From Apiotrichum sp. Y4204 (Eukaryota; Basidiomycota; Tremellomycetes; Trichosporonales; Trichosporonaceae): a DNA stretch of 64,000 nucleotides. Position 1 is the first letter of the stretch, and each line of letters opens with the position of its first letter. Positions 34,280-45,251 of this stretch are shown piece after piece. Location: contig JAMYHL010000009.1 of assembly GCA_025531455.1 (NCBI GenBank), positions 62,001-126,000 of the forward strand, read 5' to 3'. The position numbers and the translations under genes are program-made. The notes below the pieces were generated by a model that did no database searches, was not told the DNA's origin, and was given only the letters and a program-made list of their open reading frames with translations.

Positions 34280-36817
34280 CTACTCGTCGGCCGCCTCGCG
34301 CATCTCGGCCAGGCGGCGGCGCATAATCTGCCGTCCGTCAGCACATATAAATAACAGTACCCACCTTTTCCTGCTTGGTCGGCGGGACGCGGCGGCAGAT
34401 GGCCGCGCCGACGAGCGCCATGAGCCCGCCGAAACGGAGTACCCACGCGACGCCCGATTTCTCCTGCCACTCGGGCGCCCCGTGCCCCGCATGCACCGCG
34501 ACGGGCTTGGCGTCGCCGTCTGCAACCCGGAAAATGACCGACGCAACGATCGCAATGATAAATTGCGGGAGCACGATCGCGAGGTTGTGGATCCCCATAA
34601 TCGTCCCGCCCGCGACGGGGCCCTGCCCGATATACTCTACCGATGCGCCCTCGAGGTCGGCGGTCGAGTAGCTCCGCATCAGCAGCGGGCGGCGCTCGCT
34701 GTTCCGGTCATGGTGGGCGCGTGTCGGCGAGTGCGTGTGTGTGTGCGTGTGGGTGTGTGTGCTGAACGACGCGGAGCGGCCAGAGCGGGCGGAGCGGCCG
34801 GAACGCGAAACGGCCGAGGCGGATGGCGAGGTCTGCGCGCGGTTCTGCTCCTCCTCTACTTCTTTCAGGAACGCCATGATCATCTCAAAGGGCACCCAGC
34901 AGGCGACGGCCCAGCAGATGCCGACGAGCGAGATCATCACGGTGGCTTGCCAGACGGTGGAGATGAAAAATGTGCTCATCATGAGGACGAAGAAGAGGAG
35001 CAGCGCGGCAGTCCACACGTTCCGGAGCATGAAGGGCACTGGCGTCAGAACAAAGTCTTCCTTTTGGCTGTTTGGCCATCACTCACTCCTCGGGAGACGC
35101 AGCGGACGTCCTGTCCTGTCGACATCCGCCTTCCACTGCTGCACCATTGAGCGAATGTGCGCGTGCTCGTCTTCGTCGCCTTCGGACAGCTCGTCCTCGT
35201 CCGGCAGCAGCCGGTGGTCGCGTTCCGAGAGGTACGGCAAGATCGTCCCGGCCGCGTACGCTACAAACGCGTTGAACATGAGTGCAAGGCTGCCGGTCCG
35301 TGTCGCCTCGTCGCCTGCCTCGCGGCCCAGCTCGTGCGACATGACGTATTTCATATAGTGTGTCGCGTAGAAGAGGAACGGGAACCAGCCCATGAACGCC
35401 ATGATTTGGACCTGGGGTGAGCAGCTGTCGTATCGTATCCACACATCACATACCATGCAAATCCTGCGCACAGGTTTGGGAAGGGTGAGAATTGCTTCGT
35501 GAATGGTGTTGAGCATCTGGCGGAGTGTGGACCGCCGCTCGCCGAGGAGCGGACTCGGGCGCTCGTCCTCTTCCGTCGTAAAGCACGTAATCCACACTGT
35601 GACAAGCAGCAGCAGCATCGACAGGATGCAGAGCTTTCTAAACTGCTCGCCGCCGAGGAAACTGATAAACCCAATGTCGTTCAGGTTGATAAACCCTACG
35701 GAAAAGCCGACAATGCTGCCAATGTGGTTGAACCGGCCGTTCCATGCGTTGGCCGAGTTGAGCTGGTCGGCGGGCGTGACGTCGAACACGAGATTCCGCA
35801 GGGATGCCTGTAGTCTGTGGTCGCGGTCAGACGACACCAAGATCCCTACACCCACCCGTTGAGCGCAAAGTCCAGCATGTAGAAGCAGAACACTGCGAGC
35901 GCAATCGCAGCCTGCGCCGCCTGGAGTCAGCCTTTCCTCTCACATCCTCTCACAGCATCCTCTCACTCACCCAGACCTTGCCCTGCGGATCCCAGTCGCC
36001 CTGCCCAACGCCAACGAGATCCACGAGCGCCTTGGCTATCGGCCCGGCAAACGCGAGGCCAAGCAGCGAAAGCACAAGCAGCGCAGTGGACGCGACGACC
36101 CAGAACCGGCGGCGGTACTTGCTCGTGCTCGAGTCGGAGATTGCGCCAATGAGCGGCTGGACCACCAGGCCCGAGATCGGGCCCGCGAGCCACACAAGGG
36201 CCGTGTACTTTGTCGGCATGCCAAGTCCTGTGAGATATGGCGTCCCGTACCCCAGTTCACTAATGTTAGCAGCCATCTACCTCACGCAATCAGCTCCATC
36301 GCGCAACGCACACTGTCCACACGATCTGCCGTCAGTCCTCGGTCCACTTCACTCGCACGACACCCACCTGGCTCCCGCCCATGGCAACAGTGAGCGCGAT
36401 AAGCTTCCACAGCCCCATGTGCCGCTTATCCCTCTTCGCCGCGCCCCTGCTTCCCACTTCTAGCTCCCGCTCCCCGCTGCCCGGGATAGTCCACGGGGGC
36501 ACATCCTCGGCCGGCGCCGCCGCCTCCCCGCGCGAAGTGTACCGCGTAACCTGCGCAAAGTGCGCGCGCCGCGGCGACGTGCCCGCGCTCGGCGGGGAGC
36601 CGGGCCACTCCATCCGGTGGTCCCGGTCCGGCGAGCGCATCAGACTCGAGAGGGATGTGTACCGATGTCCGTGTGGTGCTTCGGTGGCGACGGGGGAGGT
36701 GCTCGGGCGTCCGAGGCCGATTCCCCCATTGGTCGGGGAGGTGCCGTGGTCGCCTGCGGTGGTGCTGTTCCCGCCGTTCGAGCCGTTTGCGCGCCGTGGC
36801 GTGCTCGTCCGTGACAT
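34280..36817 (-). CDS. sucrose/alpha-glucoside transporter, GPH (SUT1-like) family
   Basis: Eight exons (36817-36368, 36325-36312, 36259-35971, 35920-35856, 35814-35454, 35411-35087, 35038-34365, 34327-34280) encode 741 aa. Exon 2 is only 14 nt and completes VAMGGSQIVWTVELGYGTPY, the first helix and loop. Family marks are GPISGLVVQPLIGAISD, SKYRRRFWV, MLDFALNGLQASLRNLVFDV and NAWNGRFNHIGSIVGF, followed by MGWFPFLFY. These fit SUT1-type proton/sucrose or maltose symporters of fungi and plants. About 12 helices. The N-terminus (about 130 aa) and the large loops are Ser-rich and charged. One loop contains a Thr-His repeat encoded by a GT-rich tract at 34732-34762. Substrate is inferred. Confidence 0.9.
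34732..34762. repeat. GT-rich imperfect microsatellite inside a coding exon
   Basis: GTGTGTGTG/GTGCGTGTGGG alternation in exon 7 of the SUT1-like gene. On the coding strand it reads as a Thr-His dipeptide repeat, so length changes in units of 6 nt would be tolerated. Confidence 0.8.
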
Positions 36818-37782
36818 AATGCAATGTTGAGATGTGATGTGATAGGGGATGGATGGATGGAGGATCGGGGGTGGCCGTGATGCCTACGCGAGTGACTACG
36901 GTAGCATCTCACCAACCAACGGAAGAGAGAGTCACGCCACCCAACACGAACCCCCACACGGGCAACAGCGCGAACAGCGACGTCATTGTGCGGATAAAGG
37001 AGAGGGCGGGGATTGTGTCAGGAAGAACCCCCCAGGACTATGGCAGAGACGACGAGCCCAAGCTGTACACTGCTGGTGCATCTTGCAAAACCAGTCCATG
37101 CCGCTGTCGCACATATATCCGGCGTAGGCATACAGGCACTTTGACATGTTCCACAAGCCGAGAACCGAGACGTATCTCCCACCTCGTAATGTTGCTGCAC
37201 ATTTCAACTCTCATCAACAAAGGTCTTAAGGCCGTCGCAATGTGGCGGCGCCACTCGCAGCAAGGACTAATCTCATCAGAGTACCAGAGTGAATATCGGT
37301 GGACACTGCGAGCAACTGGCGTTTATTCAAGTGTAGGATATCTATCCCAGCACGGGGACAACACCCGACTCTTGTGATGCTGTGCAATGTCGATGTGCGC
37401 GGTGTGGCCGTCTCCGTGGCCTGTCTTGTGGTCCACGTCCACTGGTGCCGGCGATGGGCTCAGCAGTGATTCCATGAGACAAGCAGTAAAAGTACGAGGT
37501 GATCGGCGCCTCTCGACTGCGATGCGGCCTGGCTCTAGGTGCGGGCGATGCAGACGCACGTGTGGGCAAAGGCGATGGTGACAATGGGTGACAATGGAGA
37601 CGTCAGTGGGGAACGCGACGCGAAACACGACGATGTCGTTTTCTTCTGAGCAGCTGGTATCTAGCTCCCAGGGCTCCAGCTTAACGTGATCTCTTTCAGC
37701 AGTGAGTGGGAGCTCTCAACGCGCCTCGTCACCTCGACTATCGCATCAATATCAACTCCCCAGCATCCCAAAAGTTTGAGTC
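36818..37782. other. intergenic region, 965 nt
   Basis: Upstream region of the SUT1-like gene on its left side, then unannotated sequence up to a proline tRNA. No gene seen. Confidence 0.55.
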
Positions 37783-37886
37783 GCTCTTGTGGTGTAGTCG
37801 CTATCATACTCCCTTCGGGATACGAAGGATTCCGGCCGTCCGCGGCTTGAGTGGGAGTGGTCCTCGGTTCAAATCCGGGCAAGGGC
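37783..37886 (+). tRNA. tRNA-Pro (CGG), intron-containing
   Basis: 104 nt with the same acceptor (GCTCTTG/CAAGGGC), D and T arms as the copy at 12851. Anticodon loop TTCGGG, anticodon CGG, 32-nt intron after position 37 that differs from the other CGG copies at several sites. A T5 terminator at 37888-37892 follows the gene. Confidence 0.87.
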
Positions 37887-38717
37887 CTTTTTGAGCCCCG
37901 GGCTGGGGCAAGCTCATGGCAGTGAACACCGAGGAGACCGAGAAGCGATCGAGGGTTGAAAGAGTGGAGAGCGCGACGATGAGGGGTAGGGAACAGGGGC
38001 AGGGATTGTGCTGAAGGAATGTGGGCAGCACGTGCAACGTCATGGTGAAAGGTCGACAGAAGTGGTGGAATCAGTAACGGTCAACTGGCGCGGTGTATAC
38101 GAGTAATGATAGTACCACAGATTGATGCGCGAGGCAGATATGATATGCCCACAAGACGCGAATCCATTCAAACAAGATTAGGGATGTTGGTAAGTGGTCC
38201 GTGGCAAAGTTGCGCGGCGACCTCTTCACGCTTGGGAATTCGGGTCAGATTGCAGTCTTGATTTCATCAGGCCATATAGAACAAACACAAGGTGGTGACG
38301 GGCGCCGGTACGAGCTTTCATGGGTCGTGACAGCGCGACTCGTTGGGTGGGTACTTGTTGGTACTGGGGCAGATGGTGATGGATATTGCGATTCGATAGC
38401 GATGCCCGTGTTGGACGTGGAGGAAGGCGAGATGCGAGCAATGCGGCGGGCGGGCGGACCAGAGCAAGCCACGGCGGACGCGCACGGGACAGACATTCGG
38501 GATGTGAGCATACGACTCGAGCGAGGCGAGGTGGGACAGGGGATGGACATGATGGTAAATGTGGCTGTTGGCAAATGGACGCGCGGGGTCCAGCGATGTG
38601 GGGCGCCGGACGGGTGGTCAGATTTTGATCCTGGTATCCTGGAACACAATACCCGAGCTCGACGCCTCCGTCTGTGCAGACAGGGCGGGGGCGGGCGGGG
38701 CGAAGATCCAAAACGTT
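37887..38717. other. intergenic region, 830 nt
   Basis: Flank between the tRNA and the 3' end of ETFRF1. Open frames on both strands lack any recognisable domain. I see no gene. Confidence 0.5.
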
Positions 38718-39396
38718 TTACGATCGCGAGGCCTGTTCGGCAGCTTCGATAGAGGCGTAATGATCCGAGATCGCGCGGGGAGGCTCGTCGCGGTGGTACG
38801 CACGGCGGAGATGGCGGTACTTGCGAAGCGAGTACATGGCCACGATCTCTGGGAGGAGTCAGTATCCTGCGTGGTGTTCAAAGTCTGGTTGAGCAATGCA
38901 GCATCATACCAAGGCCTCATGCAGGGCGTGCTACGGGTCTGGGTCCGATGCACACTGCACTATACGCACCCTTCTTGATGTGCTCGGCGAGGTCGAGCTG
39001 CTGCTTGAGCTTGACGGGGTCGTCAACCTTGGCGTTCTCTGCGGCCGTGTCAGATAGAGTTCGGGGGTCAGTTCCCTAAGACGCACTCTCAAAAGCGCGG
39101 CGGAGGCGCATATTGAAGTTGTACTCCGTGTCCGGGCTGGAATCAGTTAGTGGATGCGGGGCCGGGGATGCTCACTAGTCGCGGCCGAGACGGTGCAGCT
39201 GCGGGGTCAGAGTGAACGATAAACGATGTTTCTCTGTACTCACCTCCTTGTAGACCTTGCGAGCGCGGGCGCGGAGCTCCTCGACAGAAGGGATGGCCTC
39301 GGGGGTGGGCGCGGCCTGCGAGGCGGCGGGGGCGGGGGCCGCGGCGGTGCTGGCTGCCCGGCGGGCGATGGGGAACATGCGGCGAAGGGCGGACAT
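38718..39396 (-). CDS. ETFRF1: LYR-family protein, electron-transfer flavoprotein regulator (ETFRF1/LYRM5)
   Basis: Five exons (39396-39244, 39198-39176, 39136-39087, 39038-38970, 38848-38718) encode 141 aa. The first 35 residues are Arg/Ala/Ser-rich without acidic residues (MSALRRMFPIARRAASTAAA), a good mitochondrial targeting peptide. The LYR-type domain reads ARKVYKELHRLGRDYPDT, NFNMRLRRAFEKNAKVDDP, DLAEHIKKEIVAMYSLRKYR. It matches the ETFRF1 pattern, which has a LGRDYP segment and SLRKYR close to the end rather than a strict LYR triplet. In animals ETFRF1 binds the electron-transfer flavoprotein and displaces its FAD. The same role here is inference. Exons 2 and 3 are only 23 and 50 nt; the last intron is 121 nt. 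Confidence 0.85.
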
Positions 39397-40200
39397 CTTG
39401 GGGGTATGTTGGGGGCGAGGTGGGGAACGGAGGTGAGGGAAGACGGTTGGCTACACGTGTGGGAAGAGACAGAAAGCGATGGAAGAGGTGGCTACATAAA
39501 CCGAGCAGAGAGTGGTGAGTGGATCTGCACAAGATGGGGTTGAATCCTGCAAGGGTACCTCGTCCTGGACAAGAAGTCTTGGTCGATGAACGAGTTAGTT
39601 GATGATGTGGAGAAGAGAGAAAGAAAAGAAGAGAAGAAGATGAGAAAGAAGAGGATGCTCTTCGATCGTGTCGCCGCCCATTCTGATGGCATACACACAC
39701 AGAGCCTTCTCTCCCCGGGGTTCTTGGCTCGTGTCCACTCGAGTCGAATCAGCTTGCAGATCCTTGCTTTCCCAATAGCTGGGCCCCCGCGTCATTGCTG
39801 CTGATACCCAGGGCGTTGCACGGCAACACAGAGTGGCCGATATGGGGGGAATACCACAATACCACTATAGACAGTGATTACATAAACATACCTCGGGTAA
39901 ACGCGCGCTTCGGACTGGAGTCTAAAGCTACTAGATGGGAAATGACGTCAATTGAAGCACATTATCCTAATAAGCCTTAATACTCTATTATCAATTTTGT
40001 TATCTGTTTGATTTTATTTGCTTCCGCTTATTACTCTCTCTCTCTGTGACTGTGCTGATTTACGCCATCCATTGCCATTCCATTTGTACTCCGAGCTCGG
40101 AGGGAAGACAGGGAAGACCCAAGATTTCCGAACGGCACAGCTGAATCATCCATCTCTGAGCTCGTTTCCTCCTCCACCACCACCTCCGAGCTCGTCGACA
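39397..40200. other. divergent intergenic region with an AT-rich block
   Basis: 800 nt between ETFRF1 (minus) and COX17 (plus). Positions 39890-40025 are clearly richer in A and T than the rest of the window. It is the likely shared promoter area; no gene seen. Confidence 0.5.
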
Positions 40201-40220
40201 ATGAAGTTTGACACCTCCGC

Positions 40221-40257
40221 ATCATCATCAACAACAACAACAACAACAACAACCACC
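40221..40257. repeat. (ATC)n/(CAA)n trinucleotide repeat in front of COX17
   Basis: ATCATCATC followed by about eight CAA/AAC units, directly before the ATG at 40258. If the upstream in-frame ATG at 40201 is used, this tract would encode a Ser/Thr run. Confidence 0.85.
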
Positions 40258-40560
40258 ATGCCCGACGCGTATGTTCTTCCCCTCAGGCCCCTCTAATCCC
40301 AGCGCCCCCGCCGAGAACCTCAACCCGCGCAACCTCAAGCCGTGAGTAGTGTCCTCCTGTCGTTGTGGCAAAAAGCCGACACCCTCCCTTCGCATCTTGT
40401 GATACTGATACTGACCCCCAGGTGCTGCGCGTGCCCCGTCACAAAGTCGGCACGCGACGACTGCTTTATCAAGTACCCCGGCGACGAGGCGGTCGTCAAG
40501 TGCGCCGACTTGATAGAACAGCACAAGGCGTGCATGCGCGGCTACGGCTTCAAAATCTAG
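40258..40560 (+). CDS. COX17: COX17 copper chaperone for cytochrome c oxidase
   Basis: Three exons (40258-40268, 40303-40341, 40422-40560) encode 62 aa, like human COX17 (63 aa). The copper-binding motif [16 protein letters not shown] is intact, followed by a CX9C pair ([11 protein letters not shown]) and the conserved end MRGYGFKI. The other Cys spacing (C-12-C around [12 protein letters not shown]) is longer than usual. The protein carries copper in the mitochondrial intermembrane space to SCO1 and COX11. Introns are 34 and 80 nt. An in-frame ATG at 40201 would add 19 residues, mostly Ser/Thr from a trinucleotide repeat. The 40258 start fits family length and has a good context (AACCACCATG), so I chose it. 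Confidence 0.9.
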
Positions 40561-40874
40561 ATGTGCTAGAATCTCTAGAATTTCTAGATTTCCCGCCCAG
40601 CGCTTTGCCTCCTGCAACCACACACCCGGCTTTTCGGCCTCTCGGATCCCATCGCCACTCATCTACTCCTGTTCGCCAGCACCTGGCCTAGACTCTCGAC
40701 CTTCAGGTCCCCTCAATATACTCAGCATATGCAGCACCATTCATTATACAGTCCTATCGTAATGTCCCAAGTCCTACGGAGGGTATGACCAAGCGGCGAC
40801 ATCTCCCAATACGGCTTCGGATCTGGCCGCAAAGTCTAGTTCTATAAATCTCCCCATATCGTACACTACTCTAC
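40561..40874. other. convergent 3' flanks of COX17 and GPI2
   Basis: 314 nt. Short CTAGA-type repeats immediately follow the COX17 stop (40558-40592). Nothing else seen. Confidence 0.6.
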
Positions 40875-42017
40875 TCACAGCCGCCGGCGGACACGCACCT
40901 TTGCGACATCCCAGTTGCCGTCGCGCCGCGCCTTCCACCGCCAACCCCACCAGAGCACGAGCGGCCCGCCGACGCAGACGATGATGAGTACGATGAGGAA
41001 CACGCGCGTCGCGCCCGACGGCAGCGGAATGGGGCCGATGTGTCCGCCATCCGAGGGCGGGAAGAGCGAGAGCGACAGCCATATCATTGACGCCGTCAGC
41101 GCCGCCGAGAACGGCTTTCCTGATTCCTGCCGTCAGATAGAAGCACCCACGTATTTACGCACCCGCACAGCCTTGGCGAGCGTGGGCCAGCCGCCAAACA
41201 GGCCCGCCGCGAGCATGACGAGGCTGAAGACGTGCGCGGTGGTCGGGAGGCGGGACGCGAGGACGACAGATGCGCTCAGCGCAGACGTGAGCGAGAGCGA
41301 GGACGAGAGGCTGCGTTGTGAGCCCTGCGCGGGTAAATGTAGTCCTACCTCTTCTCCTCGACGGGAGTATCTCTTGTTCCGACGCTGCTGCTCCGCCGCC
41401 GCCGTCGGCGCAGGAGTGCGCGCCGGCGCGCATCCGGCCCAGTCGTAAAGTCAGCGAGGAGGATGTGCACGAAGAAGAGCCCCCCGGCGAGCGGCCAGAT
41501 CGAGTCCGAGGTTGTCGCGCTTGTAAGTGTCCCCAGAACTGGGGCGAGGAGCGAAAGAAGTAGCGGGGGGAGGACGAGGGGCCGCAGCGCAGACGCAGCG
41601 GGAATGAGTGCTGCGTGTGAGTTTGAGTTTCATACTCTATATCTACAGGAGCAACTCACGAGGGGCAGGCGGCGGGGTCGCGACCCATCCGTAGCGGTAG
41701 AGCGCATATGCGAGCAGGCCGACGGCGGCGCACGACCACCCAACCTCGGCGGGGGAAAGGGTGCCGACGAGCATGGCGTAGAAGACGGCGAGGAAGAGGG
41801 CAATCACCGCAAGGTGCTGCGCGACGGGAAACGTGGCGACGAGTAGCGGGAGGAGCTTTGGCCGCGGCCGTTGGGCTGTACGTTAGCTCTGTTGTGGGTT
41901 TGTGGACGCACGCAGCTCGGCGAGCTCGGAGAGGTACGATGGCGGGACGTAGTTGTCGGCATAGGGCTGTTGCCGCCAGAGGACTTTCTCCCATGGCGGG
42001 TCGTCAGAGTCTGGCAT
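40875..42017 (-). CDS. GPI2: GPI-GlcNAc transferase subunit GPI2 (PIG-C)
   Basis: Five exons (42017-41912, 41875-41660, 41610-41349, 41310-41163, 41126-40875) encode 327 aa. The N-terminal signature WEKVLWRQQPYADNYVPPSY is highly characteristic of GPI2/PIG-C. The rest is a series of hydrophobic helices: FPVAQHLAVIALFLAVFYAM, GLLAYALYRYGWV, LVLPPLLLSLLAPVLGTLTS, WPLAGGLFFVHILLADF, SLVMLAAGLFGGWPTLAKAV and VFLIVLIIVCVGGPLVLWWG. GPI2 is a subunit of the ER complex that transfers GlcNAc to phosphatidylinositol, the first step of GPI-anchor synthesis. Introns are 36-49 nt. The gene is divergent from the TAPT1-like gene with about 300 nt between the two ATGs. Confidence 0.93.
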
Positions 42018-42037
42018 CGAAGGGGGGAATGGATGGC

Positions 42038-42058
42038 GAGAGAGAGAGAGAGAGAGAG
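42038..42058. repeat. GA dinucleotide microsatellite
   Basis: About ten GA units, 21 nt upstream of the GPI2 ATG, so it would lie in the 5' leader as a CT tract. Confidence 0.9.
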
Positions 42059-42319
42059 TGAGGTAGGAGTTGGATCGAGACTGACAAAGCGGTTCAGAGT
42101 TGAGAGGTGTTGGTGGACGAGACATTTTCAGGCACCGGCATTGCCGCCATGCCATCATCATCATTCGCTCGCGATCACTTTGGGCGACCTCCACATGTGC
42201 ACTGTACACTACTACTGTCCTTCACTCTACCCTCCTCACGACCACTCTGTCCTCTGTCCGCTGTCCTCTCCTCGTTCAGATCCCAGGCAGATTTTCCAAG
42301 AGGCAAAAGTGCGAAACGG

Positions 42320-45157
42320 ATGCACGGAAACACGGACACACATCACAGCATGCCACCCGCGCCTCTGCCCCCACTCGACGGGCACGATGGGCACAGCGGG
42401 CGCAACGGACGCGACGTGCACGACGACATGTGGGGCCGCGGGTCGCCGGAACAGGCGGAGCATACAGAGCATGCAGAGCATGTCGTGTGGGAACTCACGC
42501 GCACGCTGTCTTCTACTGTCGAGGAGGAAAAGGAGGATATTGATGACGCGCACGAAGCAGAGGTGAGTGTGTGCGTGTGGGTGATCGTTTCCTGGAGATG
42601 TTTCGTGTTCCAAGCTCCCCCTCCATACTGATCCCAGGCGTCGTCCATCGAGGAGAAGCTCGATCTCCACACACTCGATCTACACATCAACGCTCTCCGC
42701 TCCACGCCCTTTGCCACCCCGCTCCTGAGCGACGACTCTGTCGGGGCCACTCCGACCTCGGAGCTCTTCGACGTCGACATGATCGCAGGGGACAGGACGT
42801 ACTCTTCTCTTCCGCCGTCTCCACGCGCGGACGCAAGCGCCGAGTTTGGTCTCGATCGGAGTCTGGATCTCGGCGAGCTGCATGCCCATCCGACATTCAT
42901 GAAGGCGGGTGGGAGTCCGCGCCGCCGGCACTCGCTGGGGAACGAGACGGAGGACGAGGGCGACGTCTTCTGGCCGGCACTCAGCAGGCGGCAGACGATG
43001 GACGGCGACACGCGGCCGGTGCTCAGCAGGCGGACGACGCTCGAGGCCGGTGAGATGCCCGCTTTTCTTGCGAGTAAGCCGCCGGTACTGGAAGTCCAGC
43101 CCGAAGCGCCCGAAAGCCCTGATCCGGAACAGCACCGAGAGCACGGGGATGGCGAGGGGGAGGAACATGGCGCTTCAATTCTGGATACCCCGCTCACGTC
43201 GCCGGGGTACGACCATCCGGTACCTGAGGCTTCGGGCATCAACCTCTGGGACCTGCTCAAGGATGAAGACGCCGCGGAGCACTGGGAGGGGTGGATTGCG
43301 GATGGCAAGTGGTGCGTTGGCTGCAGATGGCACAGAGCTGACTACCAGGGAACGCATTCAGAACTTTCTCGCAGTGCCAGTAGCCGTGGAGAAGGTGGGA
43401 TATGAAGCCAATTGATATGTCTGACATTCAGGTAACGATGTTTGGCGCGCTGCTCTGCCTCGACGGCTTTCTCTACAACTTTACCATCCTCCCCATCCGC
43501 GCGACGTTTGCCGCGTCCCGTATCATGTCGCGCTTTATCCGCGGACAGCCTATCGCTCCCATCCCCCCTGCACACGTCCAGAGTCTCCTGCGCTTAATCC
43601 TCCTCGTCATCCCGTCTATTGTGCTCATGGTGGCCACAGACTCTTCCAAGATGTACCACACCGTGCGGGGCCAGGACACGATCAAGCTCTACGTCATATT
43701 CAACGCGCTCGAGATTGGAGACCGCCTCTGCTGCGCGTTCGGCCAGGACGTCCTCGACACCCTCTTTGCAAGGGATACGCTCACGTACAGCGTCCCCGCA
43801 CCGGGGAAGCGGCGGAAACGCGAACGCGTGCGTCCCGTCTTCTTCCTCTGCCTCTCCCTCGGCTATGTCTGTACGTCGAGGAGGGAAGGGTAATGCTGAA
43901 CTACAGTGGTCCACACTCTTGTCTTCTTCTACATGCTCATCTCGCTCAATGTCGCAATCAACTCGTACGACTATACACTTATCTCCCTCCTCATCAGCAA
44001 CCAGTTTGTGGAGATCAAGGGATGTGAGTTGTATGGATTTTGTAAGTCAACTCACACCGCAGCCGTGTTCAAGAAGTTTGAAAAGGAGAACCTCTTTCAA
44101 ATTATGTGTGCCGGTGAGTTGGCGGATACGGACGGACAACTCATACCAGACATCGTGGAGCGGTTCCAGCTTGGCCTCATGCTCGTCGTGATCGCCGTGC
44201 GGAACATGATCGAGATGGCGGGCTCCGACCTCGCATTCCTTCCCAAGAGCTTTACCCGCGGGAAGAGTCTGATCGAGCGGATTCTATCGGTGGGTTAAGC
44301 TATACCGCACGTCTAACCCCAGCCCGTGCTCTTCGTGCTGGCGTCCGAGATGGTCGTCGACTGGCTCAAACACGCTTTCATCGCAAAGTTTAATCACGTC
44401 CGCGCGACCGTGTATGGCAGGTTCACGGACGTGCTGGCCAAGGACGTCCTTCTCGCCGGCACAGTCGGCGGGAGGAAGCGCAAGGTGAGCTACAAAAGTT
44501 ATGGCCCAGCTGACAGCAGCACCCAATTCTACTCGACCAATCTCCGCTTGTCGCCCGCCGCCTGGGCATCGCGTCCGTCCCGCTGGCAGTCCTTGTCATC
44601 CGCATTGCGGCCCAGATCTTCGGCATGCTCACCTCCAGCACGCACCACATTGACGGGCAGATCCGCACCGACTGGTTCTGGACCGCGCTCAAGTGGGCGG
44701 CCGGCATCCTCATCACCGTTGCTGCGTGGGGATGGTGAGTGCGTTCAGTGGGTTTTGACTGACAGTAGCCTCGTCGCGCTCAAGATCCTCCTCGGCCTCG
44801 GACTCCTCAGCTACTCTGCCCTCCGGCAGGCAGGCATGGATGAGCGCGAGGCAGAAGACACGGTCAACGACTTTGGCCGCCCCGACGTCGGCATCAGCAA
44901 GGAGGAGATGGTGGGTGAGCTTTATTCTTTTGCTGACCCGCCAGGAATACAACGAGCAGACAAAGCAGTACCTCTCGTCGCCGGCCGACGACCTGGCAGA
45001 GTATCCTGCCGCATCGCCTGCGCTCGCAACCACGCTCGAGTCGACGCCGCGCGCCGCGCCACCACCGCTGCATCCAAAGGAGAAGGAGAAGGGGAAGAAG
45101 AAGTCGTGGCGCCTCGAGGAGGTCGAGCGGTGGACAATGGTCAAACGCATTTGGTAG
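42320..45157 (+). CDS. TAPT1/EMP65 family membrane protein
   Basis: Eleven exons (42320-42562, 42638-43311, 43349-43394, 43432-43870, 43907-44023, 44063-44113, 44150-44289, 44323-44484, 44520-44734, 44769-44910, 44945-45157) encode 813 aa. About 320 acidic, Ser-rich residues precede GWIADGKWERIQNFLAVPVA. The conserved DUF747 core follows: TMFGALLCLDGFLYNFTILP, RLILLVIPSIVLMVATDSSK, YHTVRGQDTIKLYVIFNALE, IGDRLCCAFGQDVLDTLF, LISLNVAINSYDYTLISLLI, SNQFVEIKGSVFKKF and VLASEMVVDWLKHAFIAKFN. Yeast EMP65 sits in the ER with SLP1 and protects folding proteins. Vertebrate TAPT1 is linked to ciliary and ER functions. The ATG at 42320 is the first in frame after an apparently untranslated leader; 42350 is possible. 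Ten introns of 33-75 nt make it the most interrupted gene here. Confidence 0.92.
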
Positions 45158-45251
45158 AGCTCGGCGGCGCCTACACCCACGCCTACACCCACACCCGCAC
45201 CCATAGCACATCCACTGTTGTACCTCTAGTCTGATGCAGTGCATAATACAT

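Noticed and set aside
38201..38752. 183-aa plus-strand open frame
   Set aside because: No recognisable motif, and its end overlaps the coding last exon of ETFRF1 on the other strand.
42343..43308. 321-aa minus-strand open frame
   Set aside because: Ser-rich shadow of the acidic N-terminal exons of the TAPT1-like gene, whose exons splice cleanly.
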